From Antilocapra americana (Eukaryota; Chordata; Mammalia; Artiodactyla; Antilocapridae), in contig ML664152.1 of assembly GCA_007570785.1 (NCBI GenBank), positions 127,072 to 191,071 of the forward strand: a stretch of DNA of 64,000 bases. Direction: 5' to 3'. Positions 33,949-43,759 of this stretch are shown here, one piece after another; position 1 is the stretch's first letter; every line of letters starts with the position of its first letter. Both the position numbers and the translations under genes were made by a program. Below the pieces are notes generated by a model. It was not told where the DNA came from. It did not search any database and was given only the letters and a program-made list of their open reading frames with translations.

Positions 33949-36900
33949 GTGGGTTTAAGCACCTATTTATTATCCTCATGGTAACCCTTCAAGATGAATA
34001 GAGGTTACCTGATCCTCCGGGAGGGAAGCCAAAGGAATTAAGCAATCAAGAGAGAGGGCTAATCCAGCAATTCCCTGAGGTTTGGGCTGAAGACAAACTC
34101 CCCCCCACCCCCGGCTTGCCAAACATCATGCTCCGGTGGTAACAGAATTCAAACCCAGTGCCACACCAGTCAGGAAACGTCAATACCTGCTACTGCTGGA
34201 GGCCCAAGTTGGCATTTTGCCACATATAAAAGGCTACAACAGGCAAGCATCCTAACTGAATGCCAGTCAGCCTGGAACACACCAATTCTGCCAGTTAAGA
34301 AAGAAGGGGGACAAAACTATAGATCTGTACAGGATCTCAGACTGGTCAACCAAACAACCATAACTCTACACCCCACTGTTCCTAACTCCTATACCTTACT
34401 CAGCCTTCTCCCACTAAGAGCTAAGATCTAGATTTGCTTAGCTGTCAAAGACGCATTCTTTTGCATCCGCCTTGCCCAGGTATCCCAATCCATTTTTGCC
34501 TTTGAGTGGAAAGATCCAGTGGGGGGCACCAAACAACAACTCACTTGGACTCACCTCCCACAAGGATTTAAAAACTCCCCAACTATCTTAGGGGAAACCA
34601 GCCAGAGAGATTTAGGTGCTGGTTGTGACAATATATGGATGACTTGTTCTTGGCTGCTGAGAACAAAGAAGATTGCTGGGAAGGGACCGAGGCTTTGCTA
34701 GAACTGCTGATGGAAGCGGGCTACCAGGTTTCAAAGAAAAAGGTGCAAGGTCTGCAAGGAGGAGGTAAGATATATGGGGTTTGTTCTGAGAGAGGGCATG
34801 AGGCCAGTCCAGAAAAGAAGTCATTTTGAGAATCCCACAACCAAAAACTCAATGACAGGTCCAAGAGTTTTGGGGAGCCACTGGGTTTTGTAGGATTTGG
34901 ATCCCAGGATATTCTCAGATGGCTCAGCCTTTATATGAATTCCTAACAGAGCCAGAAAGGGATCCATTAAATTGAACTGAGAGACAACAGAAGGCCTTTG
35001 AAGAACTAAAGCTGGCACTTACATCAGCACCCACCATGGGCCTGCCAAACCTTACTAAGCCATTTACTCTTTATGTAACTGAAAAGGACAAAGTGGCTAT
35101 GGGAGTATTAACCCAGACTATTGGAACATGGGACAGACCAGTGGCCTATCTCTCCAAACGACTGGACAGTGTTGCCACCAAATGGCTCAGATGTTTACAA
35201 GCAATTGCTACAGTTGCCTTACTGGTTCAGGAGGCAACCAAGCTGGCTTCAGGTTAAGACTTAACCTTGAAAGTACCCCATGTGGTCAACGCTCTCCTCT
35301 GAGGGGACCCCCACAAGTGGCTGTCAATGTCTCAGATTACACAATACCAGGGGCTTTTATGTGAGAACCCCCATATCACTATTGAGCCTTGCCAGACCTT
35401 AAACCCAGATACACTCCTTCCTGTGGGAGAAGGTGAACACTCACATAATTGTAAAGAGATTTTGGAAGAATATTATGCGAGCAGGCCTGACTTGAGGAGC
35501 CAGCCAGTCTTGGACCCAGACTGGGTCCTGTGCACCGAAGGCACTAGCCTGGTGAAACTAGAACAGTGGTTGTTGGGATATGCAGTAGTCACAGAGGAAA
35601 CCATCATTGAAGCTGGTTCCCTGCCATCCCACTGGTCTGCTTAACAAGCCAGATTATATGCTCTAATTAGGGCTCTCCAGCTGTCAAAAGGTAAGAAGAC
35701 AAACATTCACACTAGGTATGCTTTCACTATGTTGCACATGCATGGCGCCCTACGAGGTGACAGGTCTCTCGACAGCTAACAGAAAGGACATTAAAAACAA
35801 GGAGATCTTGACTCTACTAGATGCTGTATGGGAGTCTGAAAAAGTGGCAGTGATGCACTGGCAGGGTCACCAAAGGGAGGATACCCCACAGGTGCGAGGA
35901 AATTGACTGGCAGATAAAATCGCAAAGGCAGCAGCTAAGGAAATTGGGGCCGGTGGTGGTGGGTTTATTAGAACCTTTGTACTCTGGAAAGTGCCTGAGT
36001 TAACTTCAACTCTCCCAAGATCAATTGGCTAAAACAGAGAGGGCCACCAAAAATGAAAAAGGTTGGTGGGAAACGCTGGATGGCAGGTTGCTGGTTCCTG
36101 AGACTCTGGCCCCCTCACTAGTGTCTCAGATTCACCAGACAACCCATTTGGGGCATGACAAAATGGAAAAATTTTTACAGAAAATTTCTCAATCCCATGG
36201 CCTTCTTTCCTACGTAGAATGAAATCCCAGAATTGTTCTGCATGCTCACAGGTCAGCACTGCCCCCAGACATGAACAAAGGCCTCCAGGAATACAATTTA
36301 AGGGCACTCTGCCCTTTGAGTATTTAGAGGTAGACTTTACTGAGATGAAACCCTACTGGCATTATCATTACTTACTAGTCATAGTACGTACCTTCTCCAG
36401 TTGAGCGGAAGCATTCCCCACCCAAACTGAAAAAGCAAATGAAGTAGCTCACTTGTCTGATTCAAGAAATAATTCCCAGATTTGGGTTCCCAACCAGTAT
36501 AGGATTAGACAATGGCCCTGCCTTTGTAGCTGACTTAATCCAACAGGTATGTAAAGCTCTAAATATCAAGCAGAAATTACATATAGCATATAGGCCCCAG
36601 AGTTCTGGAATGGTGGAAAGAAACAGCCGAACTCTTGAAGAGACACTTTCAGAATGGATCATAGAGACTGACTGTTCATGGATGGACTTGCTTCCAGCAG
36701 CCTTACTCATATTAAGGGTAACCCCACGTTCCCAAGGTTATTCTCCTTATGAAATTGTCTATGGGAGACCCGCTCCTATAATGATGCAGGTGTTAGCAGA
36801 TTTGCCACAGGTAAGGGGATGGGATTTCACAGCAGATGGATCAATTAGGTAAGGTAATAAATCAGGTGACTAAGTTTGGACAAGAAAGAGTACCATCCCC

Positions 36901-37020
36901 CCTTCGGGAACAGATTCTTGAATCCGTGCTCAGTGATCAGGTGTGGGTCAAGGACTGGAAACCCCAAGTAAAAGCTATGTCTGATAACGGTCTTCCTTTT
37001 TGGGTTTCTGTTTTGTCCTG
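33949..37020 (+). pseudogene. ERV-B pol (RT, RNase H, integrase), broken
   Basis: RT text near 34140-34600 ([31 protein letters not shown]); the catalytic box reads YMDD at 34629-34640. RNase H near 35510-35650 begins VLCTEGTS, with glutamate where the first catalytic aspartate is expected. Integrase: HHCC zinc domain from TTHLGHDKME (about 36140) to CSACSQ (36237), DFTEM near 36332, GLDNGPAF near 36505 and the glutamate in GMVERNSRTLEE at 36616-36618. The three core acidic positions are all present. Frameshifts and stops separate the domains. The C-terminal domain breaks off near 37000, where Env text begins. Confidence 0.87.
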
Positions 37021-37212
37021 GATGAAGAGTGAATGGTGGAAACCATATTAACCATTGTGATAGTTGCTCTGTTAATTTTGTTATGTGGGACTTGTATTCT
37101 CCAATGTACTGTCAACTTTGCTTCATTAAAATTAACCTCACTCACACAAGTATATAACAAAAGGACTAAGGTACAATACATCCTGATGGGTGATGCTCAC
37201 ACTGGAAGTTGA
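37021..37212 (+). pseudogene. ERV-B Env C-terminal remnant (membrane anchor and tail)
   Basis: Reads a hydrophobic anchor (ILTIVIVALLILLCGTCILQ) and a polar cytoplasmic tail ending near TGA/TGA at 37211, just before a G-rich tract and the 3' LTR. All of SU and most of TM are deleted, so integrase text passes almost directly into the anchor. Confidence 0.75.
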
Positions 37213-37231
37213 GAGCATCAGGTGGGGGTAG

Positions 37232-37976
37232 TGAAGGAGGAAAAGAGCAGGTGGCTATGACTAAACTGGCCCCATTCTGAAAGAAAGAAAATTCCATTTT
37301 GAACTTTCAGTGAACTTTGGACCATATATCTGGTAGCCATAGAAACGACATAACAGAATGACAGATGAGACTCCCCACCAGACAAATGGACTTCCCTGGT
37401 GGCTCAGATGGTAAAGAGTCTGCCTACAATGTGGGAGACCCAGGTTCAATCCCTGGGTTGGGAAGATCTCCTGGAGAAGGAAATGGCAACCCACTCCAGT
37501 ATTCTTGCCTGGAAAATCCCATGGACGAAGGAGCCTGGTGGGCTACAGTCTTTGGGGTAGCAAAGAGTCAGACACAACTGAGTGACTTCATTTGCACCAG
37601 ACAAATGGACCAGGCTGATCTCACACTTAGATTCCCTGGAGCCAAGAATGGTTTACTACATAATCAATCACCTTCTGTAGTCTAGTAATGTCCATTGATG
37701 TGGGCTGTACCATAAGACTTTGGCCTTTAGATTGTGAATCTTGACTATAACCTGATTGTATCTCCTTCTAATGTTTTCCTTAGCTAACTTGAGAAATCTG
37801 GGGGTGTGGGTTAGGGCACATACACTTAAGGTATATAAGGTTGTCACAAAAGTCAGTTGGGGTCCCTGGCTAAAGGAGGAAATTCTGCCTCAGACCCTAC
37901 AGTGTGATAAACTGCACTCTACTATTCACACTGTCCTTCTAAGTGAGTTTTTTTCCTGGAACACTTGGCTATAATA
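37232..37976 (+). repeat. ERV-B 3' LTR, interrupted by a SINE
   Basis: Starts TGAAGGAGGAAAAGAGCAGG and ends GGCTATAATA. Removing the SINE and one duplication leaves about 526 bp, matching the 5' LTR. The preceding CATCAGGTGGGGGTAG is the decayed polypurine tract. Confidence 0.88.
37391..37594 (+). mobile_element. Bov-tA SINE in the ERV-B 3' LTR
   Basis: A 204-bp element starting CTTCCCTGGTGGCTCAGATG, flanked by the perfect 15-bp duplication CACCAGACAAATGGA at 37376-37390 and 37595-37609. Confidence 0.95.
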
Positions 37977-38300
37977 TATGGACTCCCTTTTCTCTTAGGT
38001 CAGTTGCCTACTGCCAGCCCCTTCCTGGGAGATTATCTTCCCACCCTTAACCTTAAGACACTTCATGAGAGAACATGCAGATGATCACTATCTCCCAAAG
38101 CCTCATCAAATGAATTCAACTGACTTAATCCTCATACCCAGGGGTCAAGGCTTGAAACCTTACACCATAAGGATCTCCAGCCTCAATGGACTGGTCCATT
38201 TGAGGTCGTTCTAACCACACCAACAGCTGCTAAACTGGCAGGCCATTCCTCTTGTTTTCATATCTCTCGATTAAAGCAGGCCCCAGGAGACTCTCCATCT
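37977..38300 (+). pseudogene. ERV-A integrase C-terminus, continued after ERV-B
   Basis: Text resumes in register with 30671. It contains LQPQWTGPFEVVLTTPTAAK near 38174-38233, the SH3-like C-terminal part of a gamma-type integrase, then HISRLKQAP. Stops interrupt it. Confidence 0.8.
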
Positions 38301-39195
38301 CTGCCAAGAAACATTCCCCACTCAGACACTCTTCTTTACTTACACCAGCACTGTTCTGGGACCCACCAGGCTTCAACTGGATCAAATTCCACAAGAATCA
38401 GAACAGCCAAAAACAACTGGGATTTCCCCTACTTACCCTATTCACAATAGGAGTTTACTCTGTGTCTCCCCCTGAGTGGACTACCATTCAAAAACTTTCC
38501 CTCTGTTTTACATACTTCTCCATAGTTCTTGTTTCTGGGGGCATGGCCCGCCTTTTACTGTGATCAGCCTAGATGAATTCATTATCTACTTTCCTTCATA
38601 TAGTAACACAAGCCCTTACTTTTCCTGGAAACACCATTGTTACTGATCTCCCTTTACTCCTTAACTTTATAACCGATCTTTGGCTCCAGGGAGATGTCAT
38701 AGAGTTCACACCAACTCAAACTTATTTCTACACCGGGACTCTTATTTTTATCATTTTCTCCCCTTAGACATGAGACATCACATCATGATTTTACTCTTAA
38801 TCTCTCTTCTTTTACAGTCCAAACTTTACATGAATACCCTGCCCCAAAACTTGTCTACCTATTCAGAACTCTAAATCTGACCCACTGTTTACCCAATACC
38901 TCAAACCCGACCCTGGCCAGTAATTGTTGGATTTGCTTATCCAACTCCTCACCGGAGGATCAGCACTCCCCGTTTCTAACTTTCAGCCGATGTTTAATGC
39001 ATCTTTTTTCAAAATTTCTTCAGGACGGCTTATAAGCCTTCACCAACTGAACTACCCACGAGCTACTTCTAACTCACTCAGATTACCAAAAACTTCAACC
39101 CCACACATTGACCCACATTTCAGCCTTTTCTTATCTCACCCCTATAATGCCCCTGTCCTGCAGGAAGAAGTTACAGAAGATTGACCTTCGGCCAT
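38300..39195 (+). pseudogene. ERV-A env remnant (SU only)
   Basis: Readable in pieces with many stops. The SU motif CWIC appears within ASNCWICLSNSSP near 38920-38960, the CXXC box of gamma/D-type surface proteins. The TM subunit (cleavage site, fusion peptide, CX6CC) is absent between here and the polypurine tract, so a large deletion is inferred. Confidence 0.7.
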
Positions 39196-39204
39196 TATCC
39201 TAAA

Positions 39205-39219
39205 TCAAAAAGGCTGAAA
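39205..39219 (+). promoter_or_regulatory. ERV-A polypurine tract
   Basis: AAATCAAAAAGGCTGAAA lies directly before the LTR start TGATATGGCC, the position of the plus-strand primer. Confidence 0.6.
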
Positions 39220-39229
39220 TGATATGGCC

Positions 39230-39634
39230 TGCTCTGGCCGCTAGCTGGGTGCAGTCGCTCTGGCCCGCAGAGCAATCAACAGGGGGTCCGAATCCACCTG
39301 AAAACGGATGAAAGGGGTGGGACAAGAGACGCGAAGAACGGCAGCAAGACAAAGGTTCTGATCAAGCTGCAAAACTTTATTGAGCGCAAGGCGATTATAT
39401 ATGGGGAGGAGGGGAGGGAGTGGGAAAAGGAAGGGGGAGTTCTGACAGGCATGTAGGGAATACGTGTCTTGTGGACGATTGGCCTGTCGGCTATATGTTC
39501 CCGCATGATCCTTTTGGTGATTTGCCAGCCGAATGTATAGCTGGCACGTAATCAGCGCCTTATATGGCAGCAGGCTTGCAGTGTTCCGACCGTAATGGCT
39601 CTGGCTGATCGCATCAGCTGGCCGGGCCCCAGCA
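39230..39634 (-). repeat. ERV-C 3' LTR
   Basis: TG...CA ends (TGCTCTGGCC on the plus strand, AGCA at the right end). The AATAAA signal is at 39376-39381 in reverse. AAAAAGGGAGGAGA on the minus strand, just to the right (39635-39648), is the polypurine tract. Confidence 0.92.
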
Positions 39635-39865
39635 TCTCCTCCCTTTTTGTTTTTTAAGGCGAGGAGTCTGGTTTTGTTTGGACATTGACCGGCTAGGGGA
39701 GGCAGTGGCCAAGCTCCTCCTGAGCTCTGCGTAGAGCTTAATGGACACCCTTTTTTGGAGGGGAGGATTTTGGTGTCAACCTCCATGCAAGCTGGCTTAC
39801 CTCACAGGAGGCTCGAGAGTGGCCTCTTTGGTGGAGGCCCCTCCTTGCGGTACTTTGTCGCGCAC

Positions 39866-40984
39866 CTAGCGGTGTCCATTGCAGCAACTGGGCCGCAATG
39901 CAGACTCTCGAGAATCATGCAGCTCCCATGGGAGAGGGCCTTGATAATTTTCATGGTCGAGCATTTCTAACTGGTGATAGTGGATCTGGATGGGTCTCCC
40001 TAGTATGTCGTTAAGCTGGTCTTTGACAAGTGTCGTGACACGCCTCAGAACCCAGGGGGCAAAGGTGAGAAGCAGGAGGACAGTGATCAGGGGCCCAAGA
40101 AGGGAAAGGAGATAGGGGAGTAGTCCATTAAGGCCTGTCAGAAAGGGATTCTCTATTAGCGTTTTCCTTCTTCTTTCTAGATCTTCTTGTAGCCTTTTTA
40201 TTTTATCTCGGACAATGCCGGATTTGTTGGCGTAGAAGCAGCAGCGTTCCTGTAAGGCAAGGCAGATACCTCCCTGTTCTGCGGTGAGAAGATCTAAGCC
40301 TCGTCTGTTTTGAAGGACTACTTCTGCTAGGGAGTCTAGTTGATCTTGGATATCACTAATGGTGCTGGATATGGCCTGGACATCATCAATGAGCTGCTTA
40401 GAGAGCTGTGAATATGAATCAACTGCATATCCTAGGCCTGCAGATCCCGTAGCTATCGCTCCAGAGATTCCTAACCCAGCAAGCAAGGGGATAATGGCTA
40501 GGGCTCTTTTGTGCCGTCCTGCAAGGTGGTCAAAGGCAGGAACGGGAACGGGCTCATTTCCTGGAATGATATCTATGTCTGGTAGCAGGGTGGCTAGGGC
40601 GCACAGCCCTGTCCATGAGGGGGGTAGGGCGGTATAGGCTTGATTGTTTCCGCAAACGAATGCCTTTCCTGGTCCGGGGCATAGGAGGGTGGTGTAGCTA
40701 GAGGTATAGTTAAACACAGAGCTACAGTTGGTAAAGGCAGCGAAACCAACGGGGATATCTGTGGAATCATTGCGCGGGTGTTTGTAGATGCAGGGGGAGA
40801 ATGAAAACAGTGTAGGTTGGACCCTGAAGGGCAGGCCGAGAGTGCAGTTTTGGTCAATAGTGTTGAGGTCTGATGTATTAACGGAGACAGCCAGGGGCAT
40901 GGGAGTGCCTTGGCTGAGACATAGCCAGCAGTCTTGGGCTAAATTGGGGTTAGAGGTGTTAAGCGCCCAGTGGGTGGCTGTCAA
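39866..40984 (-). pseudogene. ERV-C env remnant: C-terminal SU plus complete TM, open but without its own ATG
   Basis: A 372-residue open frame. Its first codon as bounded is TTG; the frame is closed by a stop at 41012-41014, and the first in-frame ATG is at residue 29. Residues 19-22 are CWLC, the SU CXXC box. RHKR at 157-160 is a furin-type SU/TM site, followed by a glycine/alanine-rich fusion peptide, an immunosuppressive-type segment (about 225-241), CX6CC (Cys 241, 248, 249), a membrane anchor at about 287-312 and a long cytoplasmic tail. The type D/gamma TM architecture is complete. The signal peptide and receptor-binding part of SU are deleted, so a working fusion protein is not expected. 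Confidence 0.88.
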
Positions 40985-40989
40985 AATGT

Positions 40990-42696
40990 CTATTGTTCGA
41001 AAGTGAGGTGTTTAAGGAAGGCGCTTTCGCTTTCTCCAGAGCCAAAAAGCCGTTCGGCCAGTTTTTGTAAGCGACTAATGAAATCACTATATGGCTCATC
41101 ATGGCCCTGTCTGATCTTTGCAAGGGAGGTGGTGGCAGCACCTTTCTGGGGAAGGCGCTTCCACGCTTTAACACCTGCTGACTGAATTTGTGTTAGTAAC
41201 CCGGGGGGAAATTGAGCCTGTTTTTCCTTACGTTGGTAGGGGTCAGAGCCAAGGAACTTTTTGAGAGTCCAACCTTTTGAGGAGGGCTTACGTGAATTGC
41301 GTTCAACAAACTGTTTGGAAGCCTCTTCATATTCACTTTTCCAGAGTATAAAATCACCGCCGCTTAGGGCAGCCTTGGCTAGGAAGAACCAATCATTGGG
41401 TGTAAGCCATCGATCACTAAGGTTTTCAATCAGGACAACAGTGAAGGGGGCAGTGGGGCCGTAGTTGGCCACTGCCACTTTGACCTTTTCTAGCGTTTTT
41501 AAGCTGAGCTTTTTGTAAGTATGGGGGGATGGTGGGACCGGGGGCTCATCATCGTCAGAAGCCGAGTGTTCTGACTCTTCTTCATCATGATCACTAAGTG
41601 GGGGGTCGTGAGCACTGGGCTCAGGGCTTTGAGAGTCTGTCGCCTCCCGAGGCGGAGGCTGAGCCTGGCTCCTAGTTACTGGGAAGGCTAAGAGCCCTTG
41701 GGGGGCAGAGACAGTCAGGTCGGCGAGTTCTTTGGCTACCGCCTTAACCTCTCGGATGAAAATCAGGGCTTCTTGAAGGGAAGTTGTTTGGGGGAGGGGA
41801 GTTTGACTGATGGGTGGTGGCTCAGTGTCATGCAGAATAGGAGCTGGAAGGCGGGCTGTGTTGGGAGCAGTGGGCGTAACTGGGTGGGTGGGAAAATATG
41901 GCGGTGGCACAAAGGGCGGGAGCGCAGAGCTGTGTAAGATGGCGGCTGAACAGGGCGGAGGCGCAGAAGCGGGCGGCGGCAGGGAAGCGGGCAGCGGCGG
42001 AGAGGCATTAAGCGCGGGCTTGTTTAAAACGGTGGCTGTGGCGGGAGCGGCAGAGGCGGAGGAGGAGGGAGGCCAGTCAGGGCCGTTATAGTGGGCTGCC
42101 TCATCTTCTAGATTAGCTCGGTCAGCAGGGGGCAGCTGATCGTCTGTGTCCGTGCTGGTCATTCCTTTTAGGTCTTTAAGATCGGGGTATATAGCAGTAG
42201 GATTTGGATTTGTCTCAATATTGATAGAAATCAAGGGACAGTTTGAGAGGGCCCGTGAGGGGGGGCGAGTAACGGTAGCGGCGCTGGAGTTATTTGGGTG
42301 TATGGGGTCGCTTTGTATAAGATCTTGGGTAGAGGGCGCTCTAGAGGGGGAACGGGAGTGGCGGGAAAGGATTCTTTGTCCTTCTTGACAAAGGTGCTGA
42401 ATGTCTGGGGTATGGCCCTGGTTGGTGAGAATATCTTTTATAAGATTGTAGTAGTTAAAGGTGGTGATAGGCACAGTCTGGGGATCAAAGACACGATAAT
42501 AGTCATTAAGGCAATCTCCGACACGATTCCACATACAAGTGTCGATAGTACCCTCTTGAGGGAACCAGGGGCATGTCTTAAAAATGAAATGAAAAAACGA
42601 AACTAAATCTTTTTTATGAACCCGAATTCTTCGCACCTTGAGGGATTTTTTAAGCTGGCTAATAAAAACATCATCTTTCGAACATGCTTGTCCCAT
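40990..42696 (-). CDS. ERV-C gag, N-terminal part, uninterrupted, truncated in capsid
   Basis: 568 codons from a true ATG, with MGQACS for N-myristoylation. The matrix-like start contains [12 protein letters not shown] (about 39-50), typical of class II Gag. A proline-rich region holds two late-domain motifs, PPPY at 264-267 and PTAP at 275-278. Capsid text follows ([33 protein letters not shown]), and the major homology region lies at about 528-548 ([16 protein letters not shown]). The frame ends at a TAG only about 20 residues later, at the deletion junction, so the rest of capsid and all of nucleocapsid are absent. It has no internal stops, which fits a recent insertion. Matrix and late domains could be made; a core could not. 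Confidence 0.88.
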   Translation of the reverse strand: MGQACSKDDVFISQLKKSLKVRRIRVHKKDLVSFFHFIFKTCPWFPQEGTIDTCMWNRVGDCLNDYYRVFDPQTVPITTFNYYNLIKDILTNQGHTPDIQHLCQEGQRILSRHSRSPSRAPSTQDLIQSDPIHPNNSSAATVTRPPSRALSNCPLISINIETNPNPTAIYPDLKDLKGMTSTDTDDQLPPADRANLEDEAAHYNGPDWPPSSSASAAPATATVLNKPALNASPPLPASLPPPASAPPPCSAAILHSSALPPFVPPPYFPTHPVTPTAPNTARLPAPILHDTEPPPISQTPLPQTTSLQEALIFIREVKAVAKELADLTVSAPQGLLAFPVTRSQAQPPPREATDSQSPEPSAHDPPLSDHDEEESEHSASDDDEPPVPPSPHTYKKLSLKTLEKVKVAVANYGPTAPFTVVLIENLSDRWLTPNDWFFLAKAALSGGDFILWKSEYEEASKQFVERNSRKPSSKGWTLKKFLGSDPYQRKEKQAQFPPGLLTQIQSAGVKAWKRLPQKGAATTSLAKIRQGHDEPYSDFISRLQKLAERLFGSGESESAFLKHLTFEQ

Positions 42697-42703
42697 GATT
42701 AAT

Positions 42704-42712
42704 TCTTACCTG
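42704..42712 (-). promoter_or_regulatory. ERV-C major splice donor candidate
   Basis: CAGGTAAGA on the minus strand, 8 bp upstream of the gag ATG: a near-perfect donor in the expected leader position for making spliced env RNA. Confidence 0.6.
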
Positions 42713-42830
42713 ACCGAATGCCGCCGTTGAGGGAGGGGGCTCTCTCCGGAGTCGTCCACGAGCGGGTAATCGTGGTGCTCCTTGCTAGGACTGGTCAACG
42801 GGGACGGCGGTCCGTCCAAGCGGTTTTCGG

Positions 42831-42848
42831 GCCCCACGTTGGGTGCCA
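42831..42848 (-). promoter_or_regulatory. ERV-C primer binding site, tRNA-Lys(1,2) type
   Basis: The minus strand reads TGGCACCCAACGTGGGGC two bases after the LTR end. It is complementary to tRNA-Lys1,2 with a single C-to-T type mismatch. Confidence 0.88.
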
Positions 42849-42850
42849 CT

Positions 42851-43256
42851 TGCTCCGGCCGCTAGCTGGGCGCAGTCGCTCTGGCCCGCAGAGCAATCAA
42901 CGGGGGGTCCGAATCCACCTGAAAACGGATGAAAGGGGTGGGACAAGAGACGCGAAGAACGGCAGCAAGACAAAGGTTCTGATCAAGCTGCAAAACTTTA
43001 TTGAGCGCAAGGCGATTATATATGGGGAGGAGGGGAGGGAGTGGGAAAAGGAAGGGGGGAGTTCTGACGGGCATGTAGGGAATACGTGTCTTGTGGACGA
43101 TTGGCCTGTCGGCTATATGTTCCCGCATGATCCTTTTGGTGATTTGCCAGCCGAATGTATAGCTGGCACGTAATCAGCACCTTATATGGCAGCAGGCTTG
43201 CAGTGTTCCGACCGTAATGGCTCTGGCTGATCGCATCAGCCGGCCGGGCCCCAACA
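42851..43256 (-). repeat. ERV-C 5' LTR
   Basis: 406 bp, nearly identical to 39230-39634. The minus strand has TATATAAT (43013-43021) only about 16 bp upstream of AATAAA (42997-43002), implying a very short R region, as in betaretroviruses. Confidence 0.92.
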
Positions 43257-43519
43257 ATGGCCCACATGGAGTCTCCTTGATAAGATGGCTCATTATGTTG
43301 ACCTCTCAAACAAAGACTGAAATAACAGTGATCTGTGGGACTGACCAAATTGCCCAATGGCATGCTGTTTTCTCATTGGCACCTATCTTCTCAAACATTG
43401 AGAGACCACCAGATTCCAGACCTCTGGCTACGTGACCATCCCTTCAGAATTTTCATTGGTGGGATATAAGAAGGCCTCCGTCAGAAAGGGAGGGTGTTGG
43501 TTCTCCTTAAGAGACAGTC

Positions 43520-43657
43520 GGGGCTGGTATATCGAGATTTCCCGGGGGGAGGGAGGAGGGATGGAGGAGGAAGGGGGGTTGTGGAGGGGGAGCATATGTA
43601 AACCAATGGTGATATCATGGCATTGTATGGCAAAAACAATAAAAGGGAGACAAAAAA
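43520..43657 (+). mobile_element. Short L1 3' end inserted in the ERV-A 3' LTR
   Basis: 138 bp with the L1 3' UTR purine tract and an A-rich end, flanked by the perfect 11-bp duplication AAGAGACAGTC at 43509-43519 and 43658-43668. Confidence 0.88.
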
Positions 43658-43759
43658 AAGAGACAGTCACCCTCTCTTTTCCCTCTAATAAATTTCCTTT
43701 TCTTCCCTGACTGCCCAGCTTGCTTCTTTTTCTCTCCACTCACCTTACACATATCACAC

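Larger units (their letters stand above)
30672..37976 (+). mobile_element. ERV-B: class I (gamma-like) provirus, tRNA-Gly-type primer site, nested in ERV-A integrase
   Basis: LTRs at 30672-31208 and 37232-37976, with a 4-bp host duplication TATG at 30668-30671 and 37977-37980; four bases is usual for gammaretroviruses. Between them lie a leader, gag, protease, pol and only the extreme C-terminus of Env. After removing the SINE, the LTRs differ by perhaps 6-8 %. It is younger than ERV-A, into which it inserted. All large genes are broken, though many motifs survive. Confidence 0.9.
39230..43256 (-). mobile_element. ERV-C: young, internally deleted betaretrovirus-like (class II) provirus on the minus strand
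   Basis: LTRs 39230-39634 and 42851-43256 are nearly identical (about five substitutions and one indel over 405 bp). A 6-bp host duplication ATGGCC flanks it (39224-39229, 43257-43262); six bases is typical of betaretroviruses. On the minus strand the order is 5' LTR, tRNA-Lys-like primer site, splice donor, gag N-terminal two-thirds, env C-terminal half, polypurine tract, 3' LTR. Protease, polymerase and most of SU are missing. Class II Gag with a gamma/D-type Env is the arrangement known in type D retroviruses. Confidence 0.92.
14903..43749 (+). mobile_element. ERV-A: old class I (gamma-like) provirus, tRNA-Phe-type primer site, with nested insertions
   Basis: Order: 5' LTR 14903-15252, primer site 15256-15273, leader, gag, pro, pol, remnant env, polypurine tract, 3' LTR 39220-43749. 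The 3' LTR is split by another provirus and a short L1. Pieces on either side of each insertion join in register: integrase text continues from 30671 to 37977, and LTR text from 39229 to 43263. The LTRs differ at about 15 % of positions by eye. No matching host duplication is visible (TCCC before, CATA after). All genes carry stops. The class is inferred from the Phe-like primer site, the YVDD box, a CWIC motif in Env and a Gag beginning MGNFQ. Confidence 0.88.
39220..43749 (+). repeat. ERV-A 3' LTR, split by ERV-C and an L1 3' end
   Basis: The first 10 bp (TGATATGGCC) are at 39220-39229 and the rest at 43263-43749, ending CACCTTACA. Rejoined without the inserts it is about 348 bp, against 350 bp for the 5' LTR. 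AATAAA lies at about 43687-43692. Confidence 0.9.

Noticed and set aside
42718..43173. 151-codon plus-strand frame over the ERV-C 5' LTR
   Set aside because: It is antisense to the LTR and primer site. An antisense retroviral gene is conceivable, but nothing supports it.
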